A stretch of DNA of 64,000 bases from Phycisphaerae bacterium (GTDB lineage Bacteria > Planctomycetota > Phycisphaerae > UBA1845 > CAIVHJ01), in assembly GCA_022072405.1 (NCBI GenBank), contig JAJVHX010000012.1, forward strand, positions 87,807 through 151,806, in the 5' to 3' direction. The number at the start of each line of letters is the position of its first letter. The stretch's first letter is position 1. The notes beneath the pieces were generated by a model. That model did not search any database, was not told the origin of the DNA, and was given only the letters and a program-made list of their open reading frames with translations. A program made the translations under genes and the position numbers. This document shows positions 50,909-59,827 of this stretch, in pieces.

Positions 50909-53017
50909 ATGTCGGGGTGGAAGATCCGCAGATTAAGCTGTGTACCCTTCACTATTTTCGCCGTGCTCGTGTGGAGCGGCTGTCAATCCGAACCGCCGCA
51001 ACACGAGGAATCGGAAGCACCTACAGCAGTTCAGCAATCGACGGATGTGCCGCCGGATACGGAACCGGTTGCTACCCCCGGTAGTGCCGCTGAAGTAACG
51101 ATTGAACCGGCTGATCCGCTGGCACCGGTTGCGCTGGCCGGTGATGATTTTCAGGTCTATGCCAAAGAACAGGTCACGCTGGATGGTTCCGGCAGTTATC
51201 ATCCGCTGGGGAAACAGCTCAGTTACAGCTGGTCGAAAAAATCAGGCCCGGTGGTAGCGCTGGTGGGTTCACAAACCGCCGAGGTGCATTTCACTGCCCC
51301 TGCTGTGCAGAAAAAAACCACGCTGGTGGTGCGACTGCAGGTCTCCGATGGTCAGTTGGTCGATGACGACGAAATCAATATCGTGATTATGCCGCTGGTG
51401 TCAGATAACGATGATGATTCTAGTACGACGCCCGGTGATCAGCAGCCGCCGGTCGATATTTTTCCGGTGGAAAATCAGAATTCATCACCGACGAATGGCA
51501 ATGATAACAGCGCTGTTCCGGGCAGCGGAGGCGGGCCACCAAGCAGCGGATCAGACAACACCAACAGCAATCTGAACAGCAATAGTAATGACAACGGTAA
51601 CAGCAATGACAATTCCGGCGGTACCGATCCGGAAGCTTTCGTCTTTCAACCTTCGACGGCCAATAATGTTCTAAACTGGGAACAATTTCCGGAGTTTCAT
51701 CTGCCCGCCAAGTTTCGGGTGATCTGGGGCGGGCCTTTTTTTGACGGTGCGGATGCAGTCGCTCCAGCGCTCAGCCACGGATTCAGTCATCTGGCTTCTG
51801 CGACTTCTCAGCAGTTGGCCAATACGACCCCGCAGCAGCGGGCTTTGATGTGGTATAGTGTATCAGTCACCCCGAATCCACAGCCCTGGCTGGATCGGGT
51901 GCCCTGGGGTAATGATCTGGCCTATTATGAAACCCAGTGGCTGAATAAATTCGCCGCGTTCGCCGACAAATATCCCACCGCTGATGATGATCCCTATTTG
52001 CCCAACGTTGATCTGATCTGTCTGGATGTCGAATCGCACTATATCAGTGATGCGGATATTCTCTCCACGCGTAATCATCCTGCCGTCCCGCCGGAGATCA
52101 AGGCCTTGCCCAATGCGGAATATATTGACGCCTATAAGCGAGCGATGGCGGAGCTGCATACCATGGCGCATGAATTTGTGATTGAACTGGGGTTCAGTGG
52201 TCCGCTGGGAATTTATGGTGAGCCACCGGTACGGCGCACGGTATCGGCCATTCCGCAGAAGAGTTGGCTGGAATGGACGACGCAGCCACTGGTGTTGAAT
52301 TTCATGTCTAAAGATTACACGGTGCCGGACAGCAGTTGGCTGTCCACGTTCCCGGGTCCGATGTATGAAGCCACCAGCGGACAGTTTCCCTCGACTTATT
52401 ATTTCTATGAATACCCGGAATCACCCGCCGCCAATCCGGGGGCCTGGAGCGGTGCGGGAGGTTTCTTATCCTACATGCTGTTCAATATCGAAGTGAATGA
52501 TGCCTGGGTCAAGTCGATCGCGGATGATGATCCGGTGATCGTTTTTCAGTGGATGCGATTTCACTGCAACGGACCCTGCGGTGATGAACCCAAGGATCTG
52601 CAACCGATTCGCCCGCACATGGCGGAAGCGAGTGCGATTTTTCCGATCTTTGGCGGGGCGAAGGGCATGTGGTTGTGGGATTACTATGGGGGGCAGGGCA
52701 GCGATCCGAACATGAATTTTGCGATGTATGAATATTATGTTTACGGTTTATACCGCCTGTCGCAATACAACGATATTCTGGAAGGTGACTATACGTTGTA
52801 CCGGCCTGCCAATGCCCGGGATACCTATACCAACAGCGCGCCGGTATGGCGGGGGATAGTCAGTGAGGATGGGCACACACTGCTGGTGGCCGCTCATGAT
52901 CCGTATGCGGTGCCCGGCGAAGTGACTCAGTATACAATTGATTACAACGGCCAGGTGCTGGGTACGATCACCACCACCGGCTGGGAAATCGCTCTGCAGA
53001 CCTTTACTATTCCGTGA
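50909..53017 (+). CDS. Secreted lipoprotein: PKD-like domain, Ser/Asn-rich linker, C-terminal glycoside-hydrolase-like domain of unknown family
   Basis: Lipobox-like LVWSGC; LDGSGSYHPLGKQLSYSWSKKSG PKD signature; linker NSNLNSNSNDNGNSNDNSGG; start M at 50909 within ORF 50879. Confidence 0.75.
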   Translation: MSGWKIRRLSCVPFTIFAVLVWSGCQSEPPQHEESEAPTAVQQSTDVPPDTEPVATPGSAAEVTIEPADPLAPVALAGDDFQVYAKEQVTLDGSGSYHPLGKQLSYSWSKKSGPVVALVGSQTAEVHFTAPAVQKKTTLVVRLQVSDGQLVDDDEINIVIMPLVSDNDDDSSTTPGDQQPPVDIFPVENQNSSPTNGNDNSAVPGSGGGPPSSGSDNTNSNLNSNSNDNGNSNDNSGGTDPEAFVFQPSTANNVLNWEQFPEFHLPAKFRVIWGGPFFDGADAVAPALSHGFSHLASATSQQLANTTPQQRALMWYSVSVTPNPQPWLDRVPWGNDLAYYETQWLNKFAAFADKYPTADDDPYLPNVDLICLDVESHYISDADILSTRNHPAVPPEIKALPNAEYIDAYKRAMAELHTMAHEFVIELGFSGPLGIYGEPPVRRTVSAIPQKSWLEWTTQPLVLNFMSKDYTVPDSSWLSTFPGPMYEATSGQFPSTYYFYEYPESPAANPGAWSGAGGFLSYMLFNIEVNDAWVKSIADDDPVIVFQWMRFHCNGPCGDEPKDLQPIRPHMAEASAIFPIFGGAKGMWLWDYYGGQGSDPNMNFAMYEYYVYGLYRLSQYNDILEGDYTLYRPANARDTYTNSAPVWRGIVSEDGHTLLVAAHDPYAVPGEVTQYTIDYNGQVLGTITTTGWEIALQTFTIP

Positions 53018-53026
53018 GGGCGGCGT

Positions 53027-53410
53027 TTAACTGATTTTGCTGCCCGGTTCGATGGGTTGATCGGGCGTCAGCACGATGACTCGGGTATGGTCGCTGTTGC
53101 TGGCTGCCAGCAGCATGCCCTGGCTCACTTCGCCGCGCATTTTGCGCGGGGCCAGGTTGGCGACCACGACGATGTTTTTCCCCACCAGTTGTTCCGGCGT
53201 GTAGTGGCCGACGATGCCGGCGCAGATCTGCCGCTGCTCGAACCCCAGATCGATTTTCAGGACCAGCAGCTTGTCGGCATTGGGATGGGGTTGGGCGTGG
53301 AGCACTTTCGCCACGCGCAGATCAATTTTCGCGAAATCATCATAGGTGATCACCGCCGGAGCGGCGGGTGCAGTCGGTTCTGACGGCGGAGGAGTGGGTA
53401 TCTCGCTCAT
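53027..53410 (-). CDS. tRNA-binding-domain protein (CsaA / MetG C-terminal-like)
   Basis: IDLRVAKVLHAQPHPNADKLLVLKIDLGFEQRQICAGIVGHYTPEQLVGKNIVVVANLAPRKMRGEVSQGMLLAA. Confidence 0.9.
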   Translation of the reverse strand: MSEIPTPPPSEPTAPAAPAVITYDDFAKIDLRVAKVLHAQPHPNADKLLVLKIDLGFEQRQICAGIVGHYTPEQLVGKNIVVVANLAPRKMRGEVSQGMLLAASNSDHTRVIVLTPDQPIEPGSKIS

Positions 53411-53481
53411 GGCTGATCCTTCCCGAATATTGGGCTTGCATCCTGTTTGATCCACGGAACAATTAAGGTGGAACTGGTTTC

Positions 53482-53584
53482 AATATTCGGTACTGGTAAA
53501 GTTTGAATCTTATTCAATCGCAAAACCATGAAGACCGCTCCCTGACGGTCGCGGCTCGGTGAAACTTTACCAGTACCCAATATT
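53482..53584. repeat. Family B palindromic/MITE-like element (copy 3, complete)
   Basis: 23-bp terminal inverted repeats AATATTCGGTACTGGTAAAGTTT / AAACTTTACCAGTACCCAATATT (1 mismatch) around the core GAAGACCGCTCCCTGACGGTCGCGGCTCGGTG. Confidence 0.85.
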
Positions 53585-53588
53585 CAAA

Positions 53589-53614
53589 GAGCCGCGGGCT
53601 TTAGTCCGCGCGGA
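53589..53614. repeat. Family A palindromic element (intergenic copy)
   Basis: GAGCCGCGGGCTTTAGTCCGCGCGGA. Confidence 0.8.
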
Positions 53615-53683
53615 ACTCTTATTTGCGATTTTGAAACCGCTTCCAGACTATTATACAGTGGTCACCAGAGCAGATGTAGCGGT

Positions 53684-54808
53684 ATGTTAATGGAGAGGAT
53701 GAGTATCGCCATGCAGGTCTGTCCCTTGAAATTCCAGCCGATCTACAAACCACGCCTGTGGGGGGGTAATCGTCTGCGCAGCCACTTTCATCGACCGGTA
53801 GCCGGTGACTCGCCCACCGGTGAATCCTGGGAAGTGTGTGATCTGGCGAATGAGGTATCAGTCGTCGCCGAGGGGCCGATGCAGGGGCGGCGAATTGACG
53901 AGTTGATTCGGGAGTGGGGGGCGGCGCTCATGGGCCGAGTCGCGCTGGTAAATGGCCGCTTTCCGCTGCTGATCAAATGGCTCGACACCGCTGCCGACCT
54001 GAGTGTGCAGGTCCATCCCGATGATTCCGCTGCTCAGGCATTGGGAATTCCGGGTCTAGCCAAGTATGAAGCCTGGTATATCGCCCACGCCGAACCGGGG
54101 GCGGTGATTTATAAAGGGCTGCGAGCGGGAGTCAGCGCTACAGATTATCTACAAGCCGGCGGCGACGAATTGCTGAGCCAGTTAAATCGCGTGCCGGTCC
54201 GGGCGGGTGACCATCATTATCTGCCGGGCGGAATCGTCCATGCCCTGGGTCGCGGCATACTGGCGGCTGAAGTGCAGACGCCCTCTGACGTGACTTATCG
54301 AATCTACGACTGGAACCGGATTGATACCGTCACCGGACAGCCGCGCGAACTGCATCGGGCGCAAGCAGCGAAATGTATTCGTGAATGGCCGATGCATTCC
54401 GCAGCGGAGCAACGCAGCCACGTTGCCAGCCACTGGACCACGGTGACTCGTTTAATTACTTCGGCGCATTTCATGGTGGAAAAAGTTCGCATGGTGGGCG
54501 GCATGGATCAGGCTATTCCTTACGCTGAACCCGTCATCTGGATGATACTGCAGGGTAGCGGCCGCATCATGTATGATCGCGGGCGGGCATCATTACCCTT
54601 TCAGCCCGGTGATACCTTGCTGCTGCCCGCTGCTCTGGGTGATGGGCGGGTCGTGTTGCAGGAGGACGCCGTCTGGCTGGAAGTGACCATGCCCGCCGGC
54701 AGCGACCTGGTTGATTTCGAGCGCCCGGCGCGGGACAGTTTAATGGATCAACCAAGCGGCTCTGGCGGCGTGGTGCAGATCAACCTGCCGCCGCGCCCGG
54801 TGAAATAA
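53684..54808 (+). CDS. manA: Mannose-6-phosphate isomerase, class I-like
   Basis: FQPIYKPRLWGGNRL, LSVQVHPDDSAAQALG, HHYLPGGIVHALGRGILAAEVQTPSDVTYRIYDWNR. Confidence 0.93.
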   Translation: MLMERMSIAMQVCPLKFQPIYKPRLWGGNRLRSHFHRPVAGDSPTGESWEVCDLANEVSVVAEGPMQGRRIDELIREWGAALMGRVALVNGRFPLLIKWLDTAADLSVQVHPDDSAAQALGIPGLAKYEAWYIAHAEPGAVIYKGLRAGVSATDYLQAGGDELLSQLNRVPVRAGDHHYLPGGIVHALGRGILAAEVQTPSDVTYRIYDWNRIDTVTGQPRELHRAQAAKCIREWPMHSAAEQRSHVASHWTTVTRLITSAHFMVEKVRMVGGMDQAIPYAEPVIWMILQGSGRIMYDRGRASLPFQPGDTLLLPAALGDGRVVLQEDAVWLEVTMPAGSDLVDFERPARDSLMDQPSGSGGVVQINLPPRPVK

Positions 54809-54817
54809 AGGACGGAT

Positions 54818-56311
54818 TTGATGAGCATGAAAGTAATACTCTGCATCATGACTGGCTGGTTATCAGGTAGTTTGCAGTTTGCTGCCCCCGAAGCTCCGTC
54901 GCCGGAGACGGCTCCCGTAGCCACGCAACCGGCGCGGTCCGGTAACGGGTCGATGACTGCCGACCAGCAACGTGAAGATCTGAACCAGCTACAGCAGTGG
55001 TTGCAGCAATATTATGCCCGTGTTGACCAGCCGGGCTATGACTGGGCAGCAGCCTTGCAGCAGTGGCAGCAGTCAATCACTACCGAACAGCCGATTGATC
55101 AATTTATCAGGCAGGCAGTCGAATTTCTGGGCGGATTTGGTGATCGGACGCTCAAAGTGGGTAACATACGTGAGTTGCTGCCGCCGGGCTATCTGCCGGC
55201 CAACCTGCAGAAAATGGATGGTCGGTGGGTGGGCCTGAAGCTCGATTTTACGAATCTGCTGCTCAATGAATATCCCTATGTGACGCGTATCGATGGCCGG
55301 CCGATCGATGAGTGGATTGTCGCCGCGCAGGCCCAGGGGGCGGGTTCGGGTACGGCGGCGGAGGCATGGTTGGCGGATCGGTTGCGCTGGAGTGCAGCCA
55401 TCCGTCAAAGTCTTGGACTGGAGCCCAAAAACTGGATCACTCTGGAATTATCCAACGGATCGGATCCGCCGCAGTCCGAAGGAATCACGTTGACTCTGCT
55501 GAATCGTTTTGCCAGCGGTGATCAGTTTCGACCGCCGGGGCTGCGGGCCAAATCACAACGCCGACCGGACAACATCGGCTATGTGCGCTGGAATGATCTC
55601 GCCACAGCCAGTAATAGCAAGGTGCTTGATGAAATCATGCATCAAATGCAGGGAACGACGGGGCTGATCCTGGATCTGCGGGGTTCGGCGGATCAGCAGA
55701 TTGAACGCGTACCGCACCTGCTCAGTTATTTTCAACCGACCGAGGAGCCGTTGCGGATTGTGGCGGTGATGAATTATCGTTTGGCCGATCCCGCCGCACC
55801 GCATAGCACCGAAGGATATCTGTCCGCCTGGGGTTGCTATCCGCTCACTTCGACTCGATGGAATAGTGCGGAACGGGCGATGCTCGAAGCTCATGCACGA
55901 ACCTTTAAGCCCACCTGGTCAGCTGCGGCGGAACAGTTCAGTGCGCCGCATTATCTGGCGGTACGGCCGGGATTGACAACTGCCGTGTACCACTATCCCG
56001 CACCTGTCATCGTGCTGGTCGACGAGCGAACCAAAGGTGCTGCTGAACTGGTGGCCATGGGTCTGCAGGGTCGGCCGCGCGTCATGCTGGCAGGTGCGAC
56101 CACCGCCGGTGAAATCTGCTGGCGGCGGACGTTCCAATTGCCCCATAGCGGTCTAACCATTCAACTGCCGGCTGTGAATACTTATTTTCCCGCCGGCCGC
56201 TTGTTCGATGAGACCGGAATCACCCCGGATCTGCAGATGATGCCGACCTTGACTGATCTGACCGGCAAAACAGATTCCCGTTACGACTGGGCGGTTAAGC
56301 AACTGAAGTAG
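54818..56311 (+). CDS. S41 (C-terminal processing) peptidase-like secreted protein, catalytic residues apparently lost
   Basis: GLILDLRGSADQQ, VIVLVDERTKGAAELVAMGLQGRPRVMLAGATTAGE; Ser/Lys positions replaced. Confidence 0.7.
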   Translation: MMSMKVILCIMTGWLSGSLQFAAPEAPSPETAPVATQPARSGNGSMTADQQREDLNQLQQWLQQYYARVDQPGYDWAAALQQWQQSITTEQPIDQFIRQAVEFLGGFGDRTLKVGNIRELLPPGYLPANLQKMDGRWVGLKLDFTNLLLNEYPYVTRIDGRPIDEWIVAAQAQGAGSGTAAEAWLADRLRWSAAIRQSLGLEPKNWITLELSNGSDPPQSEGITLTLLNRFASGDQFRPPGLRAKSQRRPDNIGYVRWNDLATASNSKVLDEIMHQMQGTTGLILDLRGSADQQIERVPHLLSYFQPTEEPLRIVAVMNYRLADPAAPHSTEGYLSAWGCYPLTSTRWNSAERAMLEAHARTFKPTWSAAAEQFSAPHYLAVRPGLTTAVYHYPAPVIVLVDERTKGAAELVAMGLQGRPRVMLAGATTAGEICWRRTFQLPHSGLTIQLPAVNTYFPAGRLFDETGITPDLQMMPTLTDLTGKTDSRYDWAVKQLK

Positions 56312-56409
56312 TTGAAGTAATCGCATCGCGCGAGTTTCTAACCACAGAAATGAATAACACCGCTCAACAGATGCGCTCTCGAGCGGTGTTGTCCATATTC
56401 GAGCAGCAG

Positions 56410-56619
56410 CTAATTGATAGAGAGCATAAAGCACATCCAATATTCATTGCTATGATGCAACAGTTTATGAATCGGGTTGTCCGGTTGGACGGGCTGCTGA
56501 CAATACTCACTGTGACAGGATCGGCTGATATCGGCGCATTCTGGGCAGCCGCTGCCCATGCAAGTGCCGGTGCCCGCTCCGGCGATCCATGCCAAATCCG
56601 GATCACTGAGATTCCGCAT
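56410..56619 (-). CDS. Cys-rich small peptide with double-glycine-style leader (RiPP-precursor-like)
   Basis: Internal Met of ORF 56410..56703: MRNLSDPDLAWIAGAGTGTCMGSGCPECADISRSCHSEYCQQPVQPDNPIHKLLHHSNEYWMCFMLSIN. Confidence 0.45.
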   Translation of the reverse strand: MRNLSDPDLAWIAGAGTGTCMGSGCPECADISRSCHSEYCQQPVQPDNPIHKLLHHSNEYWMCFMLSIN

Positions 56620-56759
56620 GGTCTCTTTGCCTAAATGTAATCGAGAGGTTGTTTTACGGCTCAAAGCAGGTCTCCATATAAAGGTGAATAAAATACATGA
56701 CATGTCTGCATATAGTATCGAACCGAATCGCCGCTAAAGCAAATATATTAGAATGGTTC

Positions 56760-59522
56760 TTATCTTTCGGCTGGCTTGACTGAGGCAATTTCGTTAACAG
56801 GCCAGGGCAGATCGGGCATATAGACGCCGGTGCGATGAATGTCGATGGCGACGACTTTGGCGACGTCAGGGTCGGTTGAATCGAAATAAATGTTGTAGGT
56901 ATAGGGCAGTTCCCGGAAGCTGAGCACGCTCCAGCCGGAGTCCGGCGGCGGAAAATCCTGCGGAAAATCAGATTGTTCGCGGAGCTTCTGTCGGGCCAGA
57001 ATCTGGCGGACCTCGTTATAAGGCTGGCCGCGCTCCACACCCAATAACTGCTGCTCAAAGTTCCCGCGCACCCGGCACCAGTCAATCTGATCATTCTCAC
57101 GATCAAGCCGATAATGCAGTTGGGCACCATCGCCCAGATACCAGACATCCGACCATTTGCCGAAATCCAGTTGATAGGTGGGCTGCCCCAGCAGATGATT
57201 CAATCGCGCCAGCCGACTGCCGGCTTGTTCATTTTCACCCGCCTGGGCAGCCAACTGCGGATCGAGCAACAGCGTGCTGGGATAAAATATTTCGCGGTAA
57301 TCCAGACCGGCTTCACCCCAGGAGCGATGCTGTTGATAAACGGTTCGCCGGATCAGACCTCGGCGGTTGATATGAATGCAGGCGGGACCTTCGATCCCGA
57401 AGGCTTCCAGCAGGGGTTGTTCGATCCGTTTTTTGGCAATCAGGCGGTCGGCAATGGGATCAGGTTTGAGCTGCACTTCGTAATAAAAGTGGCCGCGCTT
57501 TTCCCAGGCTGCCCGTTCCTGGCGATATTCTTCCAGGTAGACCGAATCCGGAATGAAATTGAGCAGGATTTCCCGGCCGGCGAGCGTATCCTGGGTCACC
57601 GACATTTTGTCCGACAGCAGCAGCGTGAAATGAGGAGTCGGCTGGCCGACGATCACATTATTGAAGGGATTGTCCACCAGGCGCAGCTGCGTGATACCGA
57701 AGGTCACATTCAACTGATTTCGGCGGGCCACCTGCCCCACCAGTGGACCGATCTTCACCAGTTCGGTGAGAAACGCATTGCGACGGGCCGGATTCTCCTG
57801 GTCTTTCCAGCAATCCAGCAGTGCCATAATCGCCGCGTCATCCTGAGAAGTCACCATGCTGCACAGGGCAATGAACGCCTGGGTCTGCAGCGCCGTCGAT
57901 TCAGAGTTGAGCAGCGGTAATAGAGTCGGAATCGCATCGCGGCCCTCCGTTCCCAGTCGCGCCAGGATCTGCAGTAATTCCATTTTTCCATTGATCTCTT
58001 CGGGAGGCAGTGCCTGGAGATTATTGATCAGTACCGGCACCACCTGTCGAACTCGAGGCCCCAGCGACCAGATCGCCTCCCACTGTCGATCATCAACCAA
58101 TTGTTTCAGATCGACCCCTTGTGGTACATCACCGGCAGAATCACCGCCCTGCTGCACGATCAGCCAATCCTGTAATACCGCCTGTTCGGAGTAGACCAGA
58201 TCCATCTGCAGCCAGTTCAACTGCTGCTCCTGATCGGCCACCTGCGGATCATTCAGGTACTCCGGTTTCAGGGGCATTTTCCCACTGCCATCAAACAGTA
58301 TGGTTTCGGTTTGCGGGCTGACATAGGCAACCAAGCCGCTGTCAAACGCCAGATAAGCATCACCCAGCTTGAGCAGCGGGGCGGCGTAGCTGAAGATGCG
58401 ATCCTCGAGCGAATATTGCAATTGACCGAATTTTATCCGCTGGTCGCGCGGGACGCGGTTCCAGTCGAGCATCGGTACGCCCAGCTTCTGTGAATTCTGG
58501 AAACACACTCCCAGATACTCGAGTTTCCATTTCAAAGCTTGTAATTGGCGTTGATAATCAGTGGTAGGCTGTTGTTGCGGTTCAAGCCCGACACGGTTAC
58601 CGCCCTGCAACCCCAGCGTCAGCCGATCCTGGATCAGCTTCAGTACCTCGCCCCGCCAATGCTCCCGTCGACTGTCGAGTATTGCGTCACGGCTGGCCTG
58701 CGCCGGCGAAGCCATCGGCCCGCCCGGGTGATGTTTCAGTATCAAATCCAGCATCAATAAGCGGCGTCCCGGCGGTTCGATCTGATCGACCTGTTGCCAT
58801 TGCTTGTCCAGCTCTGATTGGGCTTCATCAACGTGCAGGCCACTGGGGAACTGCTGCAGATAACTCCCCAGTTGATCCAGGTAGATCAGGGGAGCCTGGC
58901 TCTGAACAGTCTGAACTTTCTGCCACGCCGCCTGATCAGCTGCCTGCTGCTGCTCTGCCATTTCCCGGGCGATATCGATATGGCTGCCGCGAGGATGCAG
59001 TTCCAGGTAGTCATGGACCAGATCGCTCTGGGTCGTACCGCTGCTCTGAGTGACCGCGGCCCACAGTTGTTGCTCGTCGGCGCGTTGCCGTGATCCCCGC
59101 CACAAATAGCCAATGGTTAACCCACTGCCCAGTAGCAACAGGCCCGCGCCAATCAACAGCAGTCGCTTTTGCTGAGGTTTGAGCGGTTTACGGACCCGGC
59201 GGGTTTTTTCCGATCGAGGAAATTTGGTGCGTGGTAGATCATAAGCCATGACCACCAGGCTGGGGGTGGTTCGGCCGCTGCGGGTGTCATATCCGCAACG
59301 CACGCAGATGATGGCTTCTTCCGGAAGGGGTTGACGACATTGCGGACAGTTCGGACCCATCTCAGGTACGACCGGACCGGCTTGTGCTTCTTCGAATGTG
59401 GGGATGATGAAACGGTGACCGGAATATTTGCAGCGGGCGTTTTTTCCGGCGTAGTGGGGGCTGAACTCATGGGTTCTGCCGCAGCGGCAACGCACCAGGA
59501 TGTGGCCATTGGATTGTGACAT
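56760..59522 (-). CDS. Large protein: N-terminal zinc ribbons, TM segment, HEAT-like repeats, degenerate redoxin-like region
   Basis: CPQCRQPLPEEAIICVRCGYDTRSG; TM LLLIGAGLLLLGSGLTIGYLW; HEAT-like LLQILARLGTEGRDAIPTLLPLL; VGQPTPHFTLLLSDKMSVTQDTLAGREILLNFIPDS. Confidence 0.7.
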   Translation of the reverse strand: MSQSNGHILVRCRCGRTHEFSPHYAGKNARCKYSGHRFIIPTFEEAQAGPVVPEMGPNCPQCRQPLPEEAIICVRCGYDTRSGRTTPSLVVMAYDLPRTKFPRSEKTRRVRKPLKPQQKRLLLIGAGLLLLGSGLTIGYLWRGSRQRADEQQLWAAVTQSSGTTQSDLVHDYLELHPRGSHIDIAREMAEQQQAADQAAWQKVQTVQSQAPLIYLDQLGSYLQQFPSGLHVDEAQSELDKQWQQVDQIEPPGRRLLMLDLILKHHPGGPMASPAQASRDAILDSRREHWRGEVLKLIQDRLTLGLQGGNRVGLEPQQQPTTDYQRQLQALKWKLEYLGVCFQNSQKLGVPMLDWNRVPRDQRIKFGQLQYSLEDRIFSYAAPLLKLGDAYLAFDSGLVAYVSPQTETILFDGSGKMPLKPEYLNDPQVADQEQQLNWLQMDLVYSEQAVLQDWLIVQQGGDSAGDVPQGVDLKQLVDDRQWEAIWSLGPRVRQVVPVLINNLQALPPEEINGKMELLQILARLGTEGRDAIPTLLPLLNSESTALQTQAFIALCSMVTSQDDAAIMALLDCWKDQENPARRNAFLTELVKIGPLVGQVARRNQLNVTFGITQLRLVDNPFNNVIVGQPTPHFTLLLSDKMSVTQDTLAGREILLNFIPDSVYLEEYRQERAAWEKRGHFYYEVQLKPDPIADRLIAKKRIEQPLLEAFGIEGPACIHINRRGLIRRTVYQQHRSWGEAGLDYREIFYPSTLLLDPQLAAQAGENEQAGSRLARLNHLLGQPTYQLDFGKWSDVWYLGDGAQLHYRLDRENDQIDWCRVRGNFEQQLLGVERGQPYNEVRQILARQKLREQSDFPQDFPPPDSGWSVLSFRELPYTYNIYFDSTDPDVAKVVAIDIHRTGVYMPDLPWPVNEIASVKPAER

Positions 59523-59827
59523 ATTGTTTCCGCATCCAGCCGTGGTGCAAATAGTACTCTGTCATCTGCCCTTATCGCTAACGGCAGTAAACACTACGGG
59601 CGCCGGCGATCCACAAACTGAAATCCAGAAACCCTGATCCACAGAAATGCTTTACTGAACAGGCGGTATTACTGCTGCCGCTGCCAGCATTGGGGGTGGA
59701 TCAGTAATTCACCGTACAGAGTTGCGACACGGGCGCCACGCTCGTGCATTTCGATACAGCTGACATTTTTCGATTTTGGCTATACCATGTCAAGAGTGAA
59801 AACATAGTCGGACATGTAATTAGGGCA

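Noticed and set aside
51470-51620. Repetitive AACAGCAAT-type DNA considered as a tandem or mobile repeat
   Set aside because: In-frame Ser/Asn-rich linker of a secreted lipoprotein; ordinary low-complexity coding.
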